This document shows, piece by piece, positions 25,655 through 35,457 of a stretch of DNA of 48,527 nucleotides (the first letter of the stretch is position 1; every line of letters begins with the position of its first letter). The DNA is taken from contig JAKADO010000013.1 of NCBI GenBank assembly GCA_021820485.1, forward strand, positions 1 to 48,527, in the 5' to 3' direction. The translations under genes and the position numbers were made by a program. The notes beneath the pieces are model-generated. The model was not told the origin of the DNA. It saw nothing but the letters and a program-made list of their open reading frames with translations, and did not search any database. The stretch is from Bacillota bacterium (GTDB taxonomy: Bacteria; Bacillota; Sulfobacillia; Sulfobacillales; Sulfobacillaceae).

Positions 25655-27553
25655 TTATTGTCGAATCCATAATACCATCAGGTCCCTGCCCTGAACATAG
25701 AATTGGCTGGTCTTGGGATGGGCGCGGTGGTAGGCCAACGCCCAATAATAGGCTCGCGCTTCCACGGCTCGAAAGGAAGCGCCGGCGTAGGCTCCCGCAC
25801 CTCCCGCCACGGGAAGGGTCAAATCCCTTTTTGAAACCGCTTGGCCAGTGGGGAACAAATGCGGCTCCACGAACAGGAAGACGTCGGGTGTCAAGATCGG
25901 AAACCGCGCGTCGTGCTTCAGCGTGAAATGCGGATTCTCCGCCTCCTGAATGGAATAGGTTGTGACGAAACTGGCCAGCTCATCATGCCACCCGCGGCTT
26001 AAGACCTCGCTATATTGCTGGACCGGGGACACGATGGTCCATTGGTAGGGAGGAAGCGCCTCTTCAATATGCAGCGTCACCCGGCCTGCCAAGCTGGGTT
26101 CAAATCGAGCCAGCGTCACGGTGCCGGCTGGAAGCAATGCTCCCGCCACGGCAACCCCGATCAGCACGATGCTGACACCGCGCTGGTATTGAAGCCGTTC
26201 CACCGCTGGCACCAGCAACAAGTCAAGCCCTAAGATGAGAACCAATAATCCGAGAATGTCGCTCCAAAGAATCATGGATGCAACCGTCGCATTCCATCCC
26301 AGCGCCAGAGCAGCCAGCGCCAAACCACCCACGGCCCACGAGAGATGGCGGCGCAAAGGCGTGACGGGGCGAAGCGTATTAATGATGGCCAATGCCAAGC
26401 CGATCCAGACCACCCAATAGGCGGAATCGCCTAGGTTCCGCCATACCGGCGCCAGGAGGGGAAACGGCACCTCCAGCCAACCTTCCGGGCTCCACGGGAA
26501 TCCGGCAGCGAGGCCACCCAATAGGGGCAAGCACCCGAGAAGCACCGCCAGTCCTCCCCATCCCACGACCTTCCATCCCGCGCGAACAGTCATGACGCCC
26601 GTCACCGCCCATCCCACGGCCGCCTCGGGAGGGCTCAGCAACGAAGCTCCCAGCAGGGACACCCCCGACAGCAGGGCGTGCCAAGGCTTTGGATCGTCGA
26701 CCCATGCCATGGCCTCGGCCCATGCCAGAAACACGAGGATGAGGGCCCAACGCATGGCGAGCGGGCTTTCGAAATTGACGGGAAATCCCAGATGCGCAAG
26801 CGACGACAGACTCGCCAGAAACATTACAAGAGCTGTGACCGGGCCGGAGCGCGTCAGTTGACGGGCCAAGGCCCCGATGGCCATGACGGTAAAGAGATCC
26901 GCCAATGGGTAGAGAAATCGCAACACGTCCAAGGGCGGGAGAAAGAACGCGGTCGACAGTGCCCCGCCGAGGGCTGCTAATCCTGGCGGCGCCGTGCCGC
27001 TGGAATATACCCCGGTGTTGGCGCTCAAGTTGGCGATGCGAAGCAGATTGGTGTAGCCCTGTGGCGTACCGGGATCCGCCTGATGAAGCCATGGCCAGGA
27101 ACCATAGCCCAGCGCCCACGCCAAGGAAACCAGCATCAGCAACAGGCCAATCCATCCGTATTCCTGACGAAGACGAAGGACCCCGTCCGCCAGGGACCGC
27201 CGCATGCGGCGCACTTGGTCCCCCATGGCCTCCAGCGGACGCTCAAAAGAGTCCCAGAGCCGAATTGACTCCTCCCGCCTGGTCTCCGATGATCGTTCAC
27301 GGAGACGCCGCCGCATAGAAAACACCAGTGCCACTGCAACCACCATAAACAGCACGGCGTACCGGACAGCGGCCACGTAGGCGAGCGCCGTGACCACCAC
27401 GATCCAAAAGGCCAATCCAGCGGCGAGAGTCGAAGAGGCGCTCCCCCCTAGGCGCCGGGTTCCCGCCAATGCCCATGCCGGAATAATGCCGAACAGCACC
27501 AGTGCCGCCAACAGCACATGAATCTCTCCCACCGCGGATGCCCACAGCGACAC
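25655..27553 (-). CDS. Polytopic GT-C-like membrane protein B of the polysaccharide locus
   Basis: A 632-residue protein with many membrane segments and a C-terminal soluble tail (AYYWALAYHRAHPKTSQFYV, then GRDLMVLWIRQ). It is a more distant relative of the two other large membrane proteins in the locus, matching best in the final domain. The start is set at GTG 27553, which overlaps the last base of the upstream stop (TAGTG) and has AGGAGG 9 nt upstream; a longer frame to 27658 has no ribosome site. Tight coupling to the upstream paralogue suggests that the two act together. Confidence 0.7.
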   Translation of the reverse strand: MSLWASAVGEIHVLLAALVLFGIIPAWALAGTRRLGGSASSTLAAGLAFWIVVVTALAYVAAVRYAVLFMVVAVALVFSMRRRLRERSSETRREESIRLWDSFERPLEAMGDQVRRMRRSLADGVLRLRQEYGWIGLLLMLVSLAWALGYGSWPWLHQADPGTPQGYTNLLRIANLSANTGVYSSGTAPPGLAALGGALSTAFFLPPLDVLRFLYPLADLFTVMAIGALARQLTRSGPVTALVMFLASLSSLAHLGFPVNFESPLAMRWALILVFLAWAEAMAWVDDPKPWHALLSGVSLLGASLLSPPEAAVGWAVTGVMTVRAGWKVVGWGGLAVLLGCLPLLGGLAAGFPWSPEGWLEVPFPLLAPVWRNLGDSAYWVVWIGLALAIINTLRPVTPLRRHLSWAVGGLALAALALGWNATVASMILWSDILGLLVLILGLDLLLVPAVERLQYQRGVSIVLIGVAVAGALLPAGTVTLARFEPSLAGRVTLHIEEALPPYQWTIVSPVQQYSEVLSRGWHDELASFVTTYSIQEAENPHFTLKHDARFPILTPDVFLFVEPHLFPTGQAVSKRDLTLPVAGGAGAYAGASFRAVEARAYYWALAYHRAHPKTSQFYVQGRDLMVLWIRQ

Positions 27554-29463
27554 TACTCTTCTCCTCCTTTCGGGTTGACCAGCTCGTAAACCGTCAGTTG
27601 TTGATTGTGGTAATACACTGGCAAGGGGCCATAGCGAATCCGCCAGGCCTGAATCCAATGCGTTATGAGAGCGAGCTGCCGTCGGTCGGCCGCCTGTTGT
27701 GCGGGAAAAAGCCCTCCCTCCATCAAGGAAACCCGGCGCGGGACGAAGAGAAACAACCGATGCTGGTAAATGGGCGCTTTGAAGCGTGCGTTGTATTGAT
27801 ACTCAGGCCAGCGCGTCCTGGGTGAAACATGGGCAGCGAAAACTGTCGGATCCATCTGATAGCCCTGGTTCGCCGCCAGCGCGTAGTCGCCTGCGGATAC
27901 GGTCAACCAGCTTTCCGCCGGGAACTGCTGGATGATGCGCTCGTACACGGCTACCGTCACATCCGGATCCATGGTGTAGGTGGATAACGGCACAGGGGGG
28001 GTGGCCGACCAAATCCATGCTGCCGCGACTCCCAAGAGAGCCAGGGGAGCTCTCGACTGCCATCGCGGCGACAGGTGCGCAATGCCCAAAAAATCCTGTA
28101 CCGCAGCCACAAGGAGGCCTGCCGCCAAGGCCAATGCCAAGGCCACCAGCTCACCGCTCCTCACGGAGAGGGCTAGGGAGCGTATCCCAATTAGTGGCAA
28201 TGCCTCGACGCCCACCGATCCCAGTAGCAAGAGCGCTGAGGCGAGCGCGGCTCCCATCGCTTTTGAGTCGGCACGAACCCGGTGAGCAAGCCAAAACGCC
28301 GCTGCAGAGCCGAGCCCCAGCCACTCGCTCAGCCCAAACAACGCCGCAGAGGAGGAAGCGCCGGATGAAGCCGTCAAGAAGGGGAGCGTGGTGGCCAAAA
28401 AGGGAATGCCCAGCATCAGTCCGATGCCCATGGGCGCCATTGTCACAACCGCTGCCACGGGAACCACGCGAGCAAAAGCACGGAAGACCTCTCGAGACGG
28501 TGGCTGCGTCACCACAGCGGCCACTGTGGCGGCCAGACTGGCAATCACCGCGTTCAATAAGGCGATGGGGTGCACCAATCCCACGGCAGCCAACAAAGCC
28601 CCCGATGTGAGCACGTATGCAAGCCGCCTTGTCGTCCACGCTTGGTACACAAACCACAAGGTCGGCAACACCATCATATTGCCAAACTCCTGGGCTTCCG
28701 TCGCGATTTGCCGCGCCTCCGTGTAAGGGAGAAACTGCCCAAAGACCCCATACAGCAATCCTGCTGCAATCGCGGCGACCCGCCGACCCGTGAAGCGGTA
28801 GGTGGTCCACATGACCGACGCCACCATGGAAAGGCCCACCGTGGAGCCAAACAGCTTGTCAAAGGGAATGGCGCTTGCCCAGGTCAAGCGATGCAAGATG
28901 GCCATGATGAGATATTCGCCCATCGGATACAAGCCATTAGGAAACAGAACGCTGCGCTCAATGCCTTTCATCCACAAAAACGTTTCATACGCGTCCGAAA
29001 AGGGCAGCGCCGCATGCACGATGTTGAAACGAAACCGGATCCATGCAGCAACGCCCAGGGTGAGCAGCACACCCAGGTGCACCCACGAAAGGTGAGATAG
29101 TGAACGAGGCGGCGCCGTGCCACGCCGCGACACGAGTGCCCAAAGACGCTCCAACCCATCCAAGAGGTCTGCCACAATCCAAGGAACCCCGGATTCCAAG
29201 GGTCGGCGGCGGCGGAAGAAGTACCACCGAAGGCCCCACAGCGCAGCGAGAATCACGGCCAAATGAAATATCTTGAGCACGGCCAATACGTACCCCAGCA
29301 CCATCAACAGCACCATCATGAACGCGGCGCGGGCCACGCCTTGGTCTGCCGCGTCCAGGTCGAGGGGCGGCAGGATTAGGCGGGGAAGCACAACAAACAG
29401 GACGAGAATCCCCACGTCGATTTCCGCAAGCGTCAGCCCTGTCAATCCGAAGGGTAGAGCCAT
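27553..29463 (-). CDS. Polytopic GT-C-like membrane protein C of the polysaccharide locus
   Basis: A 636-residue protein with about a dozen membrane helices, the acidic loop motif FSDAYETFLWMKGIE, the EAQEFGN and HPIALLNA segments shared with the protein at 18886-20883, and a soluble end (RIRYGPLPVYYHNQQLTVYE). It looks like a GT-C-type sugar transferase using a lipid-linked donor, but this is inferred from topology and motifs only. ATG 29463 overlaps the pelG-like stop by one base (TAATG), and the next gene overlaps its own stop, so three genes are translationally chained. Confidence 0.75.
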   Translation of the reverse strand: MALPFGLTGLTLAEIDVGILVLFVVLPRLILPPLDLDAADQGVARAAFMMVLLMVLGYVLAVLKIFHLAVILAALWGLRWYFFRRRRPLESGVPWIVADLLDGLERLWALVSRRGTAPPRSLSHLSWVHLGVLLTLGVAAWIRFRFNIVHAALPFSDAYETFLWMKGIERSVLFPNGLYPMGEYLIMAILHRLTWASAIPFDKLFGSTVGLSMVASVMWTTYRFTGRRVAAIAAGLLYGVFGQFLPYTEARQIATEAQEFGNMMVLPTLWFVYQAWTTRRLAYVLTSGALLAAVGLVHPIALLNAVIASLAATVAAVVTQPPSREVFRAFARVVPVAAVVTMAPMGIGLMLGIPFLATTLPFLTASSGASSSAALFGLSEWLGLGSAAAFWLAHRVRADSKAMGAALASALLLLGSVGVEALPLIGIRSLALSVRSGELVALALALAAGLLVAAVQDFLGIAHLSPRWQSRAPLALLGVAAAWIWSATPPVPLSTYTMDPDVTVAVYERIIQQFPAESWLTVSAGDYALAANQGYQMDPTVFAAHVSPRTRWPEYQYNARFKAPIYQHRLFLFVPRRVSLMEGGLFPAQQAADRRQLALITHWIQAWRIRYGPLPVYYHNQQLTVYELVNPKGGEE

Positions 29464-31073
29464 TATGTCAACCTGTAGAGGAAATAGTCCAACTGCGGCA
29501 GCACAGAAAGCACCGTGCGGCTGCTATAGACTGCCAAAAACGTTGCGCTCGCCACAAGCCCCAGCACCGCGTATTGATAGCCATTCAAGACCTGGGTAGC
29601 CGAGACACCGAGCACCAAATCGGAGACAATGCCGTAAATCAGTACCTTAAGAGCGGGCCGTGGGTGGGACAAGGTAAAGAGCAGGAGGATGTTGAACAGC
29701 CCTACGGAGAAAAGAACGTAGGCCCAACTCGACCAGTCAAATACGAAGGGTTCGACGCCGCGAACGGGCACACTGCTGCGGAAAAGGCGCAACGGGGCGA
29801 GAAGTCCGATACTGGCATGGGTTAAGAGCACACCGACGATGGAGACCCCCACAAAGATGGACAGCATGGAGAAATAGGTGCGCCTGAGGGATGAGAGCAG
29901 TTCGTCCTCCCGGTTGATGGAAAGGCGATGTTCGAGATTCTCAATCCTCCGCATCACTGCGGAGATAAGCACTTCCGCCACGCTAAGCGGCAAAAACAGG
30001 GCCACCAGCGACCAGTCCATCCCCAGTTCGTATTGGCCACGAAACCAAATGTTGTAGGGTAGGTACGTGGTCTGGGCCGACCATGCCACCAGGCGATCGA
30101 CATAAATGTACACAAAGTAGAGCACGCCGTAGAGGAAATAGGGACTGGCGCCATGCGCCAATTGCGCCAAGCGGGTCTTGAACGCTCCGCGCAATGCTTG
30201 GAATCCACGCGTGCGTCGGCGAAACAACAGCAACGACGTGGCAATCCCCAGCAGGGAGGCCAACGAGATGGCTACCGTCTGCGCCCATTGCACGGGCATG
30301 CCCCGCGCGTGCAGCACATAGGCCACCAATATCGAGAACACCGTGATAATCGTCAAAAAGTATTCGCGCCGGAGGATATAGAGACCGGTAAAGGACAGCC
30401 ACAGCATCGAGAGCAGCACCATGTACAATATCATCAGCAACACAAGGCTTTCCGGCATAATCGGAAACACAAAGTCCCCGGCAATGACCACCGCCGCGAA
30501 AACCACCGTCACCACCAGTGACCATCGCATCACGAGAAATACCGTGGCCTCTATCTCTTGCACTTTTTGCATGCCCGTCAGGACATAGTACATGTTGGTC
30601 ATCGCTTGTGTGAACCCACCGGTGGTCAAAAAGCTAAGAAAGGTAGCCAATGCGATGGCGGTCGCGTTCGCCACTGAAAAGTACTGATAGGATGCAAACG
30701 AAATATGGAGGGTAATCATGGCAGCGACAGACACAATCATCGGAAGCGTGAAGGTGAGTCCATGGCCGAGATCCCGGACAACAGAAAAAATGAGGGCCTT
30801 GCGGGTCACGGTAATTTTAATCGGCAGCGGCGCTTGGGTTAATTCCCGGCGAATGTCGGTAAAGAGTTCGTCTGCCGCTTGAAACACGTCAGCAAAACCG
30901 AAGGTGTCCTCGATTCGACGATCCGTCCAGCCAAGAGACTCCAGTACGGCGGCAACATCCAATGGATCTTGCAAGTCGGAATTAGCCTCTTGCACCTGCG
31001 TGCGGATCCGATCCCAGGTTACGTCGCGCAGCGCATTGTCTCCCGTTATTCCCACTGAACGACGGCCCCCCAC
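29463..31073 (-). CDS. pelG: PelG-like polysaccharide transport membrane protein
   Basis: A 536-residue protein with about twelve membrane helices and a cytosolic N-terminal region of roughly 110 residues. The segment YFLYGVLYFVYIYVDRLVAW is typical of PelG, a MOP-superfamily flippase-like protein that with PelD/PelE moves the Pel polymer across the cytoplasmic membrane. The start is GTG 31073 with GGAG 4 nt upstream. It heads a minus-strand operon and is divergent from the pelF-like gene, 117 nt away. Confidence 0.83.
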   Translation of the reverse strand: MGGRRSVGITGDNALRDVTWDRIRTQVQEANSDLQDPLDVAAVLESLGWTDRRIEDTFGFADVFQAADELFTDIRRELTQAPLPIKITVTRKALIFSVVRDLGHGLTFTLPMIVSVAAMITLHISFASYQYFSVANATAIALATFLSFLTTGGFTQAMTNMYYVLTGMQKVQEIEATVFLVMRWSLVVTVVFAAVVIAGDFVFPIMPESLVLLMILYMVLLSMLWLSFTGLYILRREYFLTIITVFSILVAYVLHARGMPVQWAQTVAISLASLLGIATSLLLFRRRTRGFQALRGAFKTRLAQLAHGASPYFLYGVLYFVYIYVDRLVAWSAQTTYLPYNIWFRGQYELGMDWSLVALFLPLSVAEVLISAVMRRIENLEHRLSINREDELLSSLRRTYFSMLSIFVGVSIVGVLLTHASIGLLAPLRLFRSSVPVRGVEPFVFDWSSWAYVLFSVGLFNILLLFTLSHPRPALKVLIYGIVSDLVLGVSATQVLNGYQYAVLGLVASATFLAVYSSRTVLSVLPQLDYFLYRLT

Positions 31074-31190
31074 GATTCTCCAATAATAGACAAATCTCCC
31101 TATTTATCATAAACTGATTGCTACTGTTAAGGAAATAGGAACTCGCTTTAGCCCTGGGGAAGCCCCGCCGTGTTTTGAGGAGGAAGACCA

Positions 31191-32933
31191 TTGGCCCGTC
31201 CACAGGTGTTGTTGGCAACCGAAGGAACCTATCCCTTTCACCAAGGGGGGGTCAGCACCTGGTGCGATGCGTTGGTTCATCGCCTGCCCGAGGTCGATTT
31301 TGTGGTGTTCGCCATTGCCATGAACCCGTACGTCGCCACGCAATTTGAGATGCCGGCCAACGTCAAGCGCATTGTTGCCGTGCCCCTGTGGGGCATGCAA
31401 GACCCCTCCGAACATCGGGATGAACTGGCGTACTCGGAGATTTTCCTCCAAAAGCAACGCACTGGACCAGGTGAAATTCGCGACCTTTTTCTCCCGGCCT
31501 TCGAGCAATTTTTGCGCGGCGTCGCCAGCGACGAGCCCGGTCAGATTGGCGAGGCCCTGGCTCGCATGTATCGGTACTTTCGCACCTATGATTATCAGAC
31601 CACCTTCAAGAGCCAGGACGTCTGGGAAGTCTACAAGACATGGGTCCTCGGAGCGGCACGCCGAGATTTCTGGACGGAGCCCACCATTTTTGAAGCCGTT
31701 CAGGGGTTGGGTTGGATCTATCACTTTCTTACGGTACTGAATACCGCCATTCCCACCGTGGACATGGTGCACTCCTCGGCGGCTGCCTTCTGCGGAATGG
31801 TCGGCATTGTATCGAAGCAGGAATATGGCACGCCCTATATACTGACCGAGCACGGCGTCTATCTCCGCGAGCAATATCTCGCCATCGGCCGTAGTAATAT
31901 GACGCCGTTTTCCAAACGTTTTCTGTTAAGTCTGGTGAAAGCCATCTCCAAGGAAAACCTTCATTTTGCCGACGAATTAGCGCCCGTCTGCGGATTCAAT
32001 GGACGGTGGGAACGGGTCTTGGGTGCCCGCAACGAAAAAATTCGAGTCATTTACAACGGGGTCAGTTCCGACACGTTCCACCCCTCCGACATGAAACCAC
32101 CGGACGAGGAAGGCGGCGCTTCCATCCGCATTCTCTCGGTGGCGCGGATCGATCCCAACAAGGATTTGGATACGCTCCTGAGGGCTGTTCATATTGTGCA
32201 GTCCTTCGGCATTCGGGTTCACGTGCAGGTATTAGGGTCTGTCTCGGTTCCGCCATATTACCAGGAGATCCTGGCGCTCCGCCGCGAACTCGGGCTCGAC
32301 GACGTGGTAGAATTTCTGGGACACCAATCGGACATCAGCGCGGCCTACCGCTCCGCGGATCTTGCAGTGCAGTCCAGCCTGACCGAAGCGTTCCCCTATT
32401 CTGTCCTGGAATCCATGATGTCTGGCGTTCCCATGGTCGCCACGGATGTCGGAGGCACCCGCGAAGCGTTGGGCGACACTGGCATCCTGGTCCCCTCGCG
32501 AGACCCTTCCCAGCTGGCGCTGGGCCTTGCGCTCCTCGCGCAAGATGCCGCCCTCAGGAGGCGATTAGGGGAAGCGGCCCATGAACGAGCCCTCCAATAT
32601 TTCGAAATTTCGAAGACCATGTCCGCCTTCTTGACACTGTACCGGCGCTGGCGCGATCACCGTGCCCCGGAAGTGGCCGTCCGTGCCTCTGACAACGCCT
32701 TGTTGGCAGTCACCCAAGGATTGGCCCTGAGTCGCCTGGGTCACCCCCAAGAGGCGCTCCAGGCATACCAGAAAGCGCTGTCACTGCTGACCGATCATCC
32801 CGCCGCGGCACCCTTGCTGGTGGAAATGGCGGCAATCGAACTCTCCCTCAACCAACGCGAAGCCGCCCAGCGCCATTTGCTGAAATCCCGGCTGATTGAA
32901 GCGGTTCACCGATCGCGCGCGAGGACCGTGTAA
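31191..32933 (+). CDS. pelF: PelF-like family 4 glycosyltransferase
   Basis: A 580-residue cytosolic glycosyltransferase. It opens with ATEGTYPFHQGGVSTWCDAL, the PelF signature, followed by YILTEHGVYLREQYL, the linker IRVIYNGVSSDTFHP and the GT-B donor site SSLTEAFPYSVLESMMSGVP. PelF polymerises the Pel exopolysaccharide from UDP-sugars. The C-terminal 70 residues form a TPR-like repeat (ALSRLGHPQEALQAYQKAL), which is an added feature. The start is TTG 31191, well supported by AGGAGG with 7-nt spacing. Confidence 0.87.
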   Translation: MARPQVLLATEGTYPFHQGGVSTWCDALVHRLPEVDFVVFAIAMNPYVATQFEMPANVKRIVAVPLWGMQDPSEHRDELAYSEIFLQKQRTGPGEIRDLFLPAFEQFLRGVASDEPGQIGEALARMYRYFRTYDYQTTFKSQDVWEVYKTWVLGAARRDFWTEPTIFEAVQGLGWIYHFLTVLNTAIPTVDMVHSSAAAFCGMVGIVSKQEYGTPYILTEHGVYLREQYLAIGRSNMTPFSKRFLLSLVKAISKENLHFADELAPVCGFNGRWERVLGARNEKIRVIYNGVSSDTFHPSDMKPPDEEGGASIRILSVARIDPNKDLDTLLRAVHIVQSFGIRVHVQVLGSVSVPPYYQEILALRRELGLDDVVEFLGHQSDISAAYRSADLAVQSSLTEAFPYSVLESMMSGVPMVATDVGGTREALGDTGILVPSRDPSQLALGLALLAQDAALRRRLGEAAHERALQYFEISKTMSAFLTLYRRWRDHRAPEVAVRASDNALLAVTQGLALSRLGHPQEALQAYQKALSLLTDHPAAAPLLVEMAAIELSLNQREAAQRHLLKSRLIEAVHRSRARTV

Positions 32934-33028
32934 GCCCTGAACATTGTGCTTTACCAGGGCGACCAGTAATATGTAGTTAAAGAATTGTTCGCAAACTGAT
33001 CCAACCGAAATCGAAAGGAGGGACTCCT

Positions 33029-33523
33029 ATGCAAAGAACATTGCGTCGCGCGTTATGGGGATACCGCATCCCCGATGCTAACCGTTACATTGAGGCATTG
33101 GAGTCCCGCATGGTGCTGCGCCAAGCCGAACGCGACCGCCAACTGAACGAACTGAAAGTTGCGTTGGCGCAATCCGAAGACGCCATGGCATCCGCCGAGC
33201 GCGTCCTGCAGTCGCTTCAAAGGGACTACTTCCGGTTGTCTGGCGAATTGAGCGCTTTATCCAGCCGTTCCGAGGAATCCGTGGGCGAAGCCCAAGAAGA
33301 CATTGCAGCGCGCGAGACGACTCTCTGGGCCGGGGTAGAGTCCAAGCGCGCGCACAACCAAGTTCTGCGCGAAATGCTCCAAACCGTTCCCATGAAGGTC
33401 CGGGCCGTCATTGAAGAAATTGCCGAGACGCTCTCCCACGGCGCCGATCTCCAGTCCTCCCCCTTACACCCGCCAGCCCCGAGAGAGTCGGATTCCAACC
33501 GCTCAGCCCGGGAGATTTTGTAA
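33029..33523 (+). CDS. DivIVA-like coiled-coil protein (short)
   Basis: A 164-residue protein. The N-terminal motif LRRALWGYRIPDANRYIEAL resembles the membrane-binding GY motif of DivIVA-type proteins and is followed by a long coiled coil to about residue 140. It is preceded by AAAGGAGG, and its stop is directly followed by the ATG of a longer protein with the same kind of N-terminus. A polar or septal scaffold role is inference. The function is unknown. Confidence 0.7.
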   Translation: MQRTLRRALWGYRIPDANRYIEALESRMVLRQAERDRQLNELKVALAQSEDAMASAERVLQSLQRDYFRLSGELSALSSRSEESVGEAQEDIAARETTLWAGVESKRAHNQVLREMLQTVPMKVRAVIEEIAETLSHGADLQSSPLHPPAPRESDSNRSAREIL

Positions 33524-35305
33524 ATGGACGACCTCTCGCCATTGCTGAATGACGCCGACGGTGACCTGCCGCGCTCATTGTTTGGTTATCGAATTCGCAC
33601 CGTTGAGCGGCACATCCGGCACCTGCTGACCGTTGAGGAGAGCCGCACGCGTCCCTGGAGCAAGCAAATGCAGCGGCTGGCTGTCGATGTCACGCGCAAC
33701 AACGAACGTCGCAAAACCTTGGAAGACTTGGCTGCCCACTTTCAAACTGAGTGCGACCGGCTGCGGCAACAGATTGAGCGCGAAAAGGTTACCTCGCGCT
33801 ATGCCGCTGAAGGTGTACGGCTGGAGATTGAACGCATGGAGGCCGAGTTTCACTCTCGAAGCGACCTTATCGCGCGTGATCGCGAGCGTGCTGATGCCGA
33901 AATCCAGCATGCCGAGCAGGTGCTCTGGCAGTTGTCGGAACACCTCACCCGTGTGCTGCAAGAGGCTCAAACTCTGGCGGACCAACACCTATCGCCAAAA
34001 ACGGCCGAGACTGTCTTCAACGAGTTTGCCGCCGCGGTGCTGGGCTCGGCTTTTGTCGCCCCCGCTCCTGAACTTATGGCTTCGGGCCTCCTCGCCTGTT
34101 TCGAGCTCCCGACGGATCGTGTTCAAGCCACCACTCGTCAGGGCGATCCCCTAGGACCCGTTGCGGCCGTGCTCATCTCCACCGTGCAGCCCGCCATTGT
34201 CGCGCACGTGGTGCCCACCGTCGGCGCCATCGTCGCCGAGGATGTCCAAGTGATGCGGTCCCAGAACATTATGGTTCGCCAGCATTTCCAACCCGTATCA
34301 CTGGAGATGATAGTCCAGACGTATAATCGGGCAATGCAAGGCCAGCCCTCGGGAGCAACCACGGATCAGGGTCGTCGCCCAGACACCGCGATGGAGGCCT
34401 CCCTCCCCGTGGATGAGTCTCGCGGTGGGGAGAGGCGCGATCCCGCCGAACGCGAACCCATGCCCAATGAGTTCGCTGGACACGCGCCTGACTCAACGCC
34501 AGACGCCGAAGCCGACCTCACCGAACGGGGGGTAACTCCACCCCTCGATGCCATCACCGGCACCGAGGAACCGAACAACTCGCCGACGGGCAACGTACGG
34601 TCATCGGAGGAAGAGCCGCTCCACGCAGACCCCATCCCCACACCCCTCGAGCTGGTGACGGAAACTTCCTGGGAGAACGTGTCCACGGAGTTGGACACGG
34701 ACCCTACGTCGGCGACTCCGCCCGATGCTGACAACGACACACTCGCCGCGCCAGACGCCAGTCTCGGGACCGGCCTTTCAGCTCGCCACAGCACCTCCGC
34801 ATCGGCTGGACTTGAACTCAATCTGCCGTCCTGGCATGAGGATGCGGCCATCGAGGCCCACCCGACAGAGAGCGGTCTGGGCTTGCCGGGGATTCACGAA
34901 GCAACGCCGCCTCGCCTGCCGCCGCGACCGGATCGCCCCCTGTCGGCCGGAGTGTTTGACCTCGAGCCACTGCCGGGGATGGATACAGCCCGGGAACCCG
35001 GACTCCCCTCGCCGAGCTGGAGCGACGCGGGGTTGACGCCAGTTCCCCAACCGCCGATAGTGCCCCAACCACTCCTCTCTCCGGAGGATCGGGAGGGAAC
35101 CCCTGTTGGATCAGTGGCCGACGCCGGCGAGTCGGGCGGGCTCGATGTCCGCACATTTCTCTATGGAAAGCGGGTAGGACAAGATATCAAGGACTCCCGC
35201 CAAAACGTCGTGGCGCGCTCGGGAGACCTCATCACTCCGGAACTGGTCCAACGCGTGGAAGCATCAGGCTTGCTCCCCGACCTCATTGTCCACATGGTTT
35301 TCTAG
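33524..35305 (+). CDS. DivIVA-like coiled-coil protein with long disordered region
   Basis: A 593-residue protein. The N-terminus LPRSLFGYRIRTVERHIRHL parallels that of the preceding gene and is followed by a coiled coil to about residue 160 and a globular part (170-270). An acidic Pro/Thr/Glu-rich, probably unstructured stretch of about 250 residues follows, and then a compact C-terminal domain with YGKRVGQDIKDSRQNVVARS and ITPELVQRVEASGL. I do not recognise the whole protein. The ATG abuts the preceding stop (TAAATG). A role as a membrane-localised scaffold beside the polysaccharide genes is inference. Confidence 0.72.
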   Translation: MDDLSPLLNDADGDLPRSLFGYRIRTVERHIRHLLTVEESRTRPWSKQMQRLAVDVTRNNERRKTLEDLAAHFQTECDRLRQQIEREKVTSRYAAEGVRLEIERMEAEFHSRSDLIARDRERADAEIQHAEQVLWQLSEHLTRVLQEAQTLADQHLSPKTAETVFNEFAAAVLGSAFVAPAPELMASGLLACFELPTDRVQATTRQGDPLGPVAAVLISTVQPAIVAHVVPTVGAIVAEDVQVMRSQNIMVRQHFQPVSLEMIVQTYNRAMQGQPSGATTDQGRRPDTAMEASLPVDESRGGERRDPAEREPMPNEFAGHAPDSTPDAEADLTERGVTPPLDAITGTEEPNNSPTGNVRSSEEEPLHADPIPTPLELVTETSWENVSTELDTDPTSATPPDADNDTLAAPDASLGTGLSARHSTSASAGLELNLPSWHEDAAIEAHPTESGLGLPGIHEATPPRLPPRPDRPLSAGVFDLEPLPGMDTAREPGLPSPSWSDAGLTPVPQPPIVPQPLLSPEDREGTPVGSVADAGESGGLDVRTFLYGKRVGQDIKDSRQNVVARSGDLITPELVQRVEASGLLPDLIVHMVF

Positions 35306-35457
35306 GTCGACCTTTCGTGCGATGGCCTTTCGGATTGGCCAACATCCTTCATATCAAGGATAATTTCATGCGTATATAAAAACCCCGCCACAAAAGCAGG
35401 AATATTCCCGTGAATGAACGAATTCTTTCCTAGTGTTCTGTCGGTTATGAATACGCT

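Noticed and set aside
32934..33028. GCCCTG/CAGGGC inverted repeat after pelF
   Set aside because: Short stem, 15-nt loop and no T-run; not convincing as a terminator.
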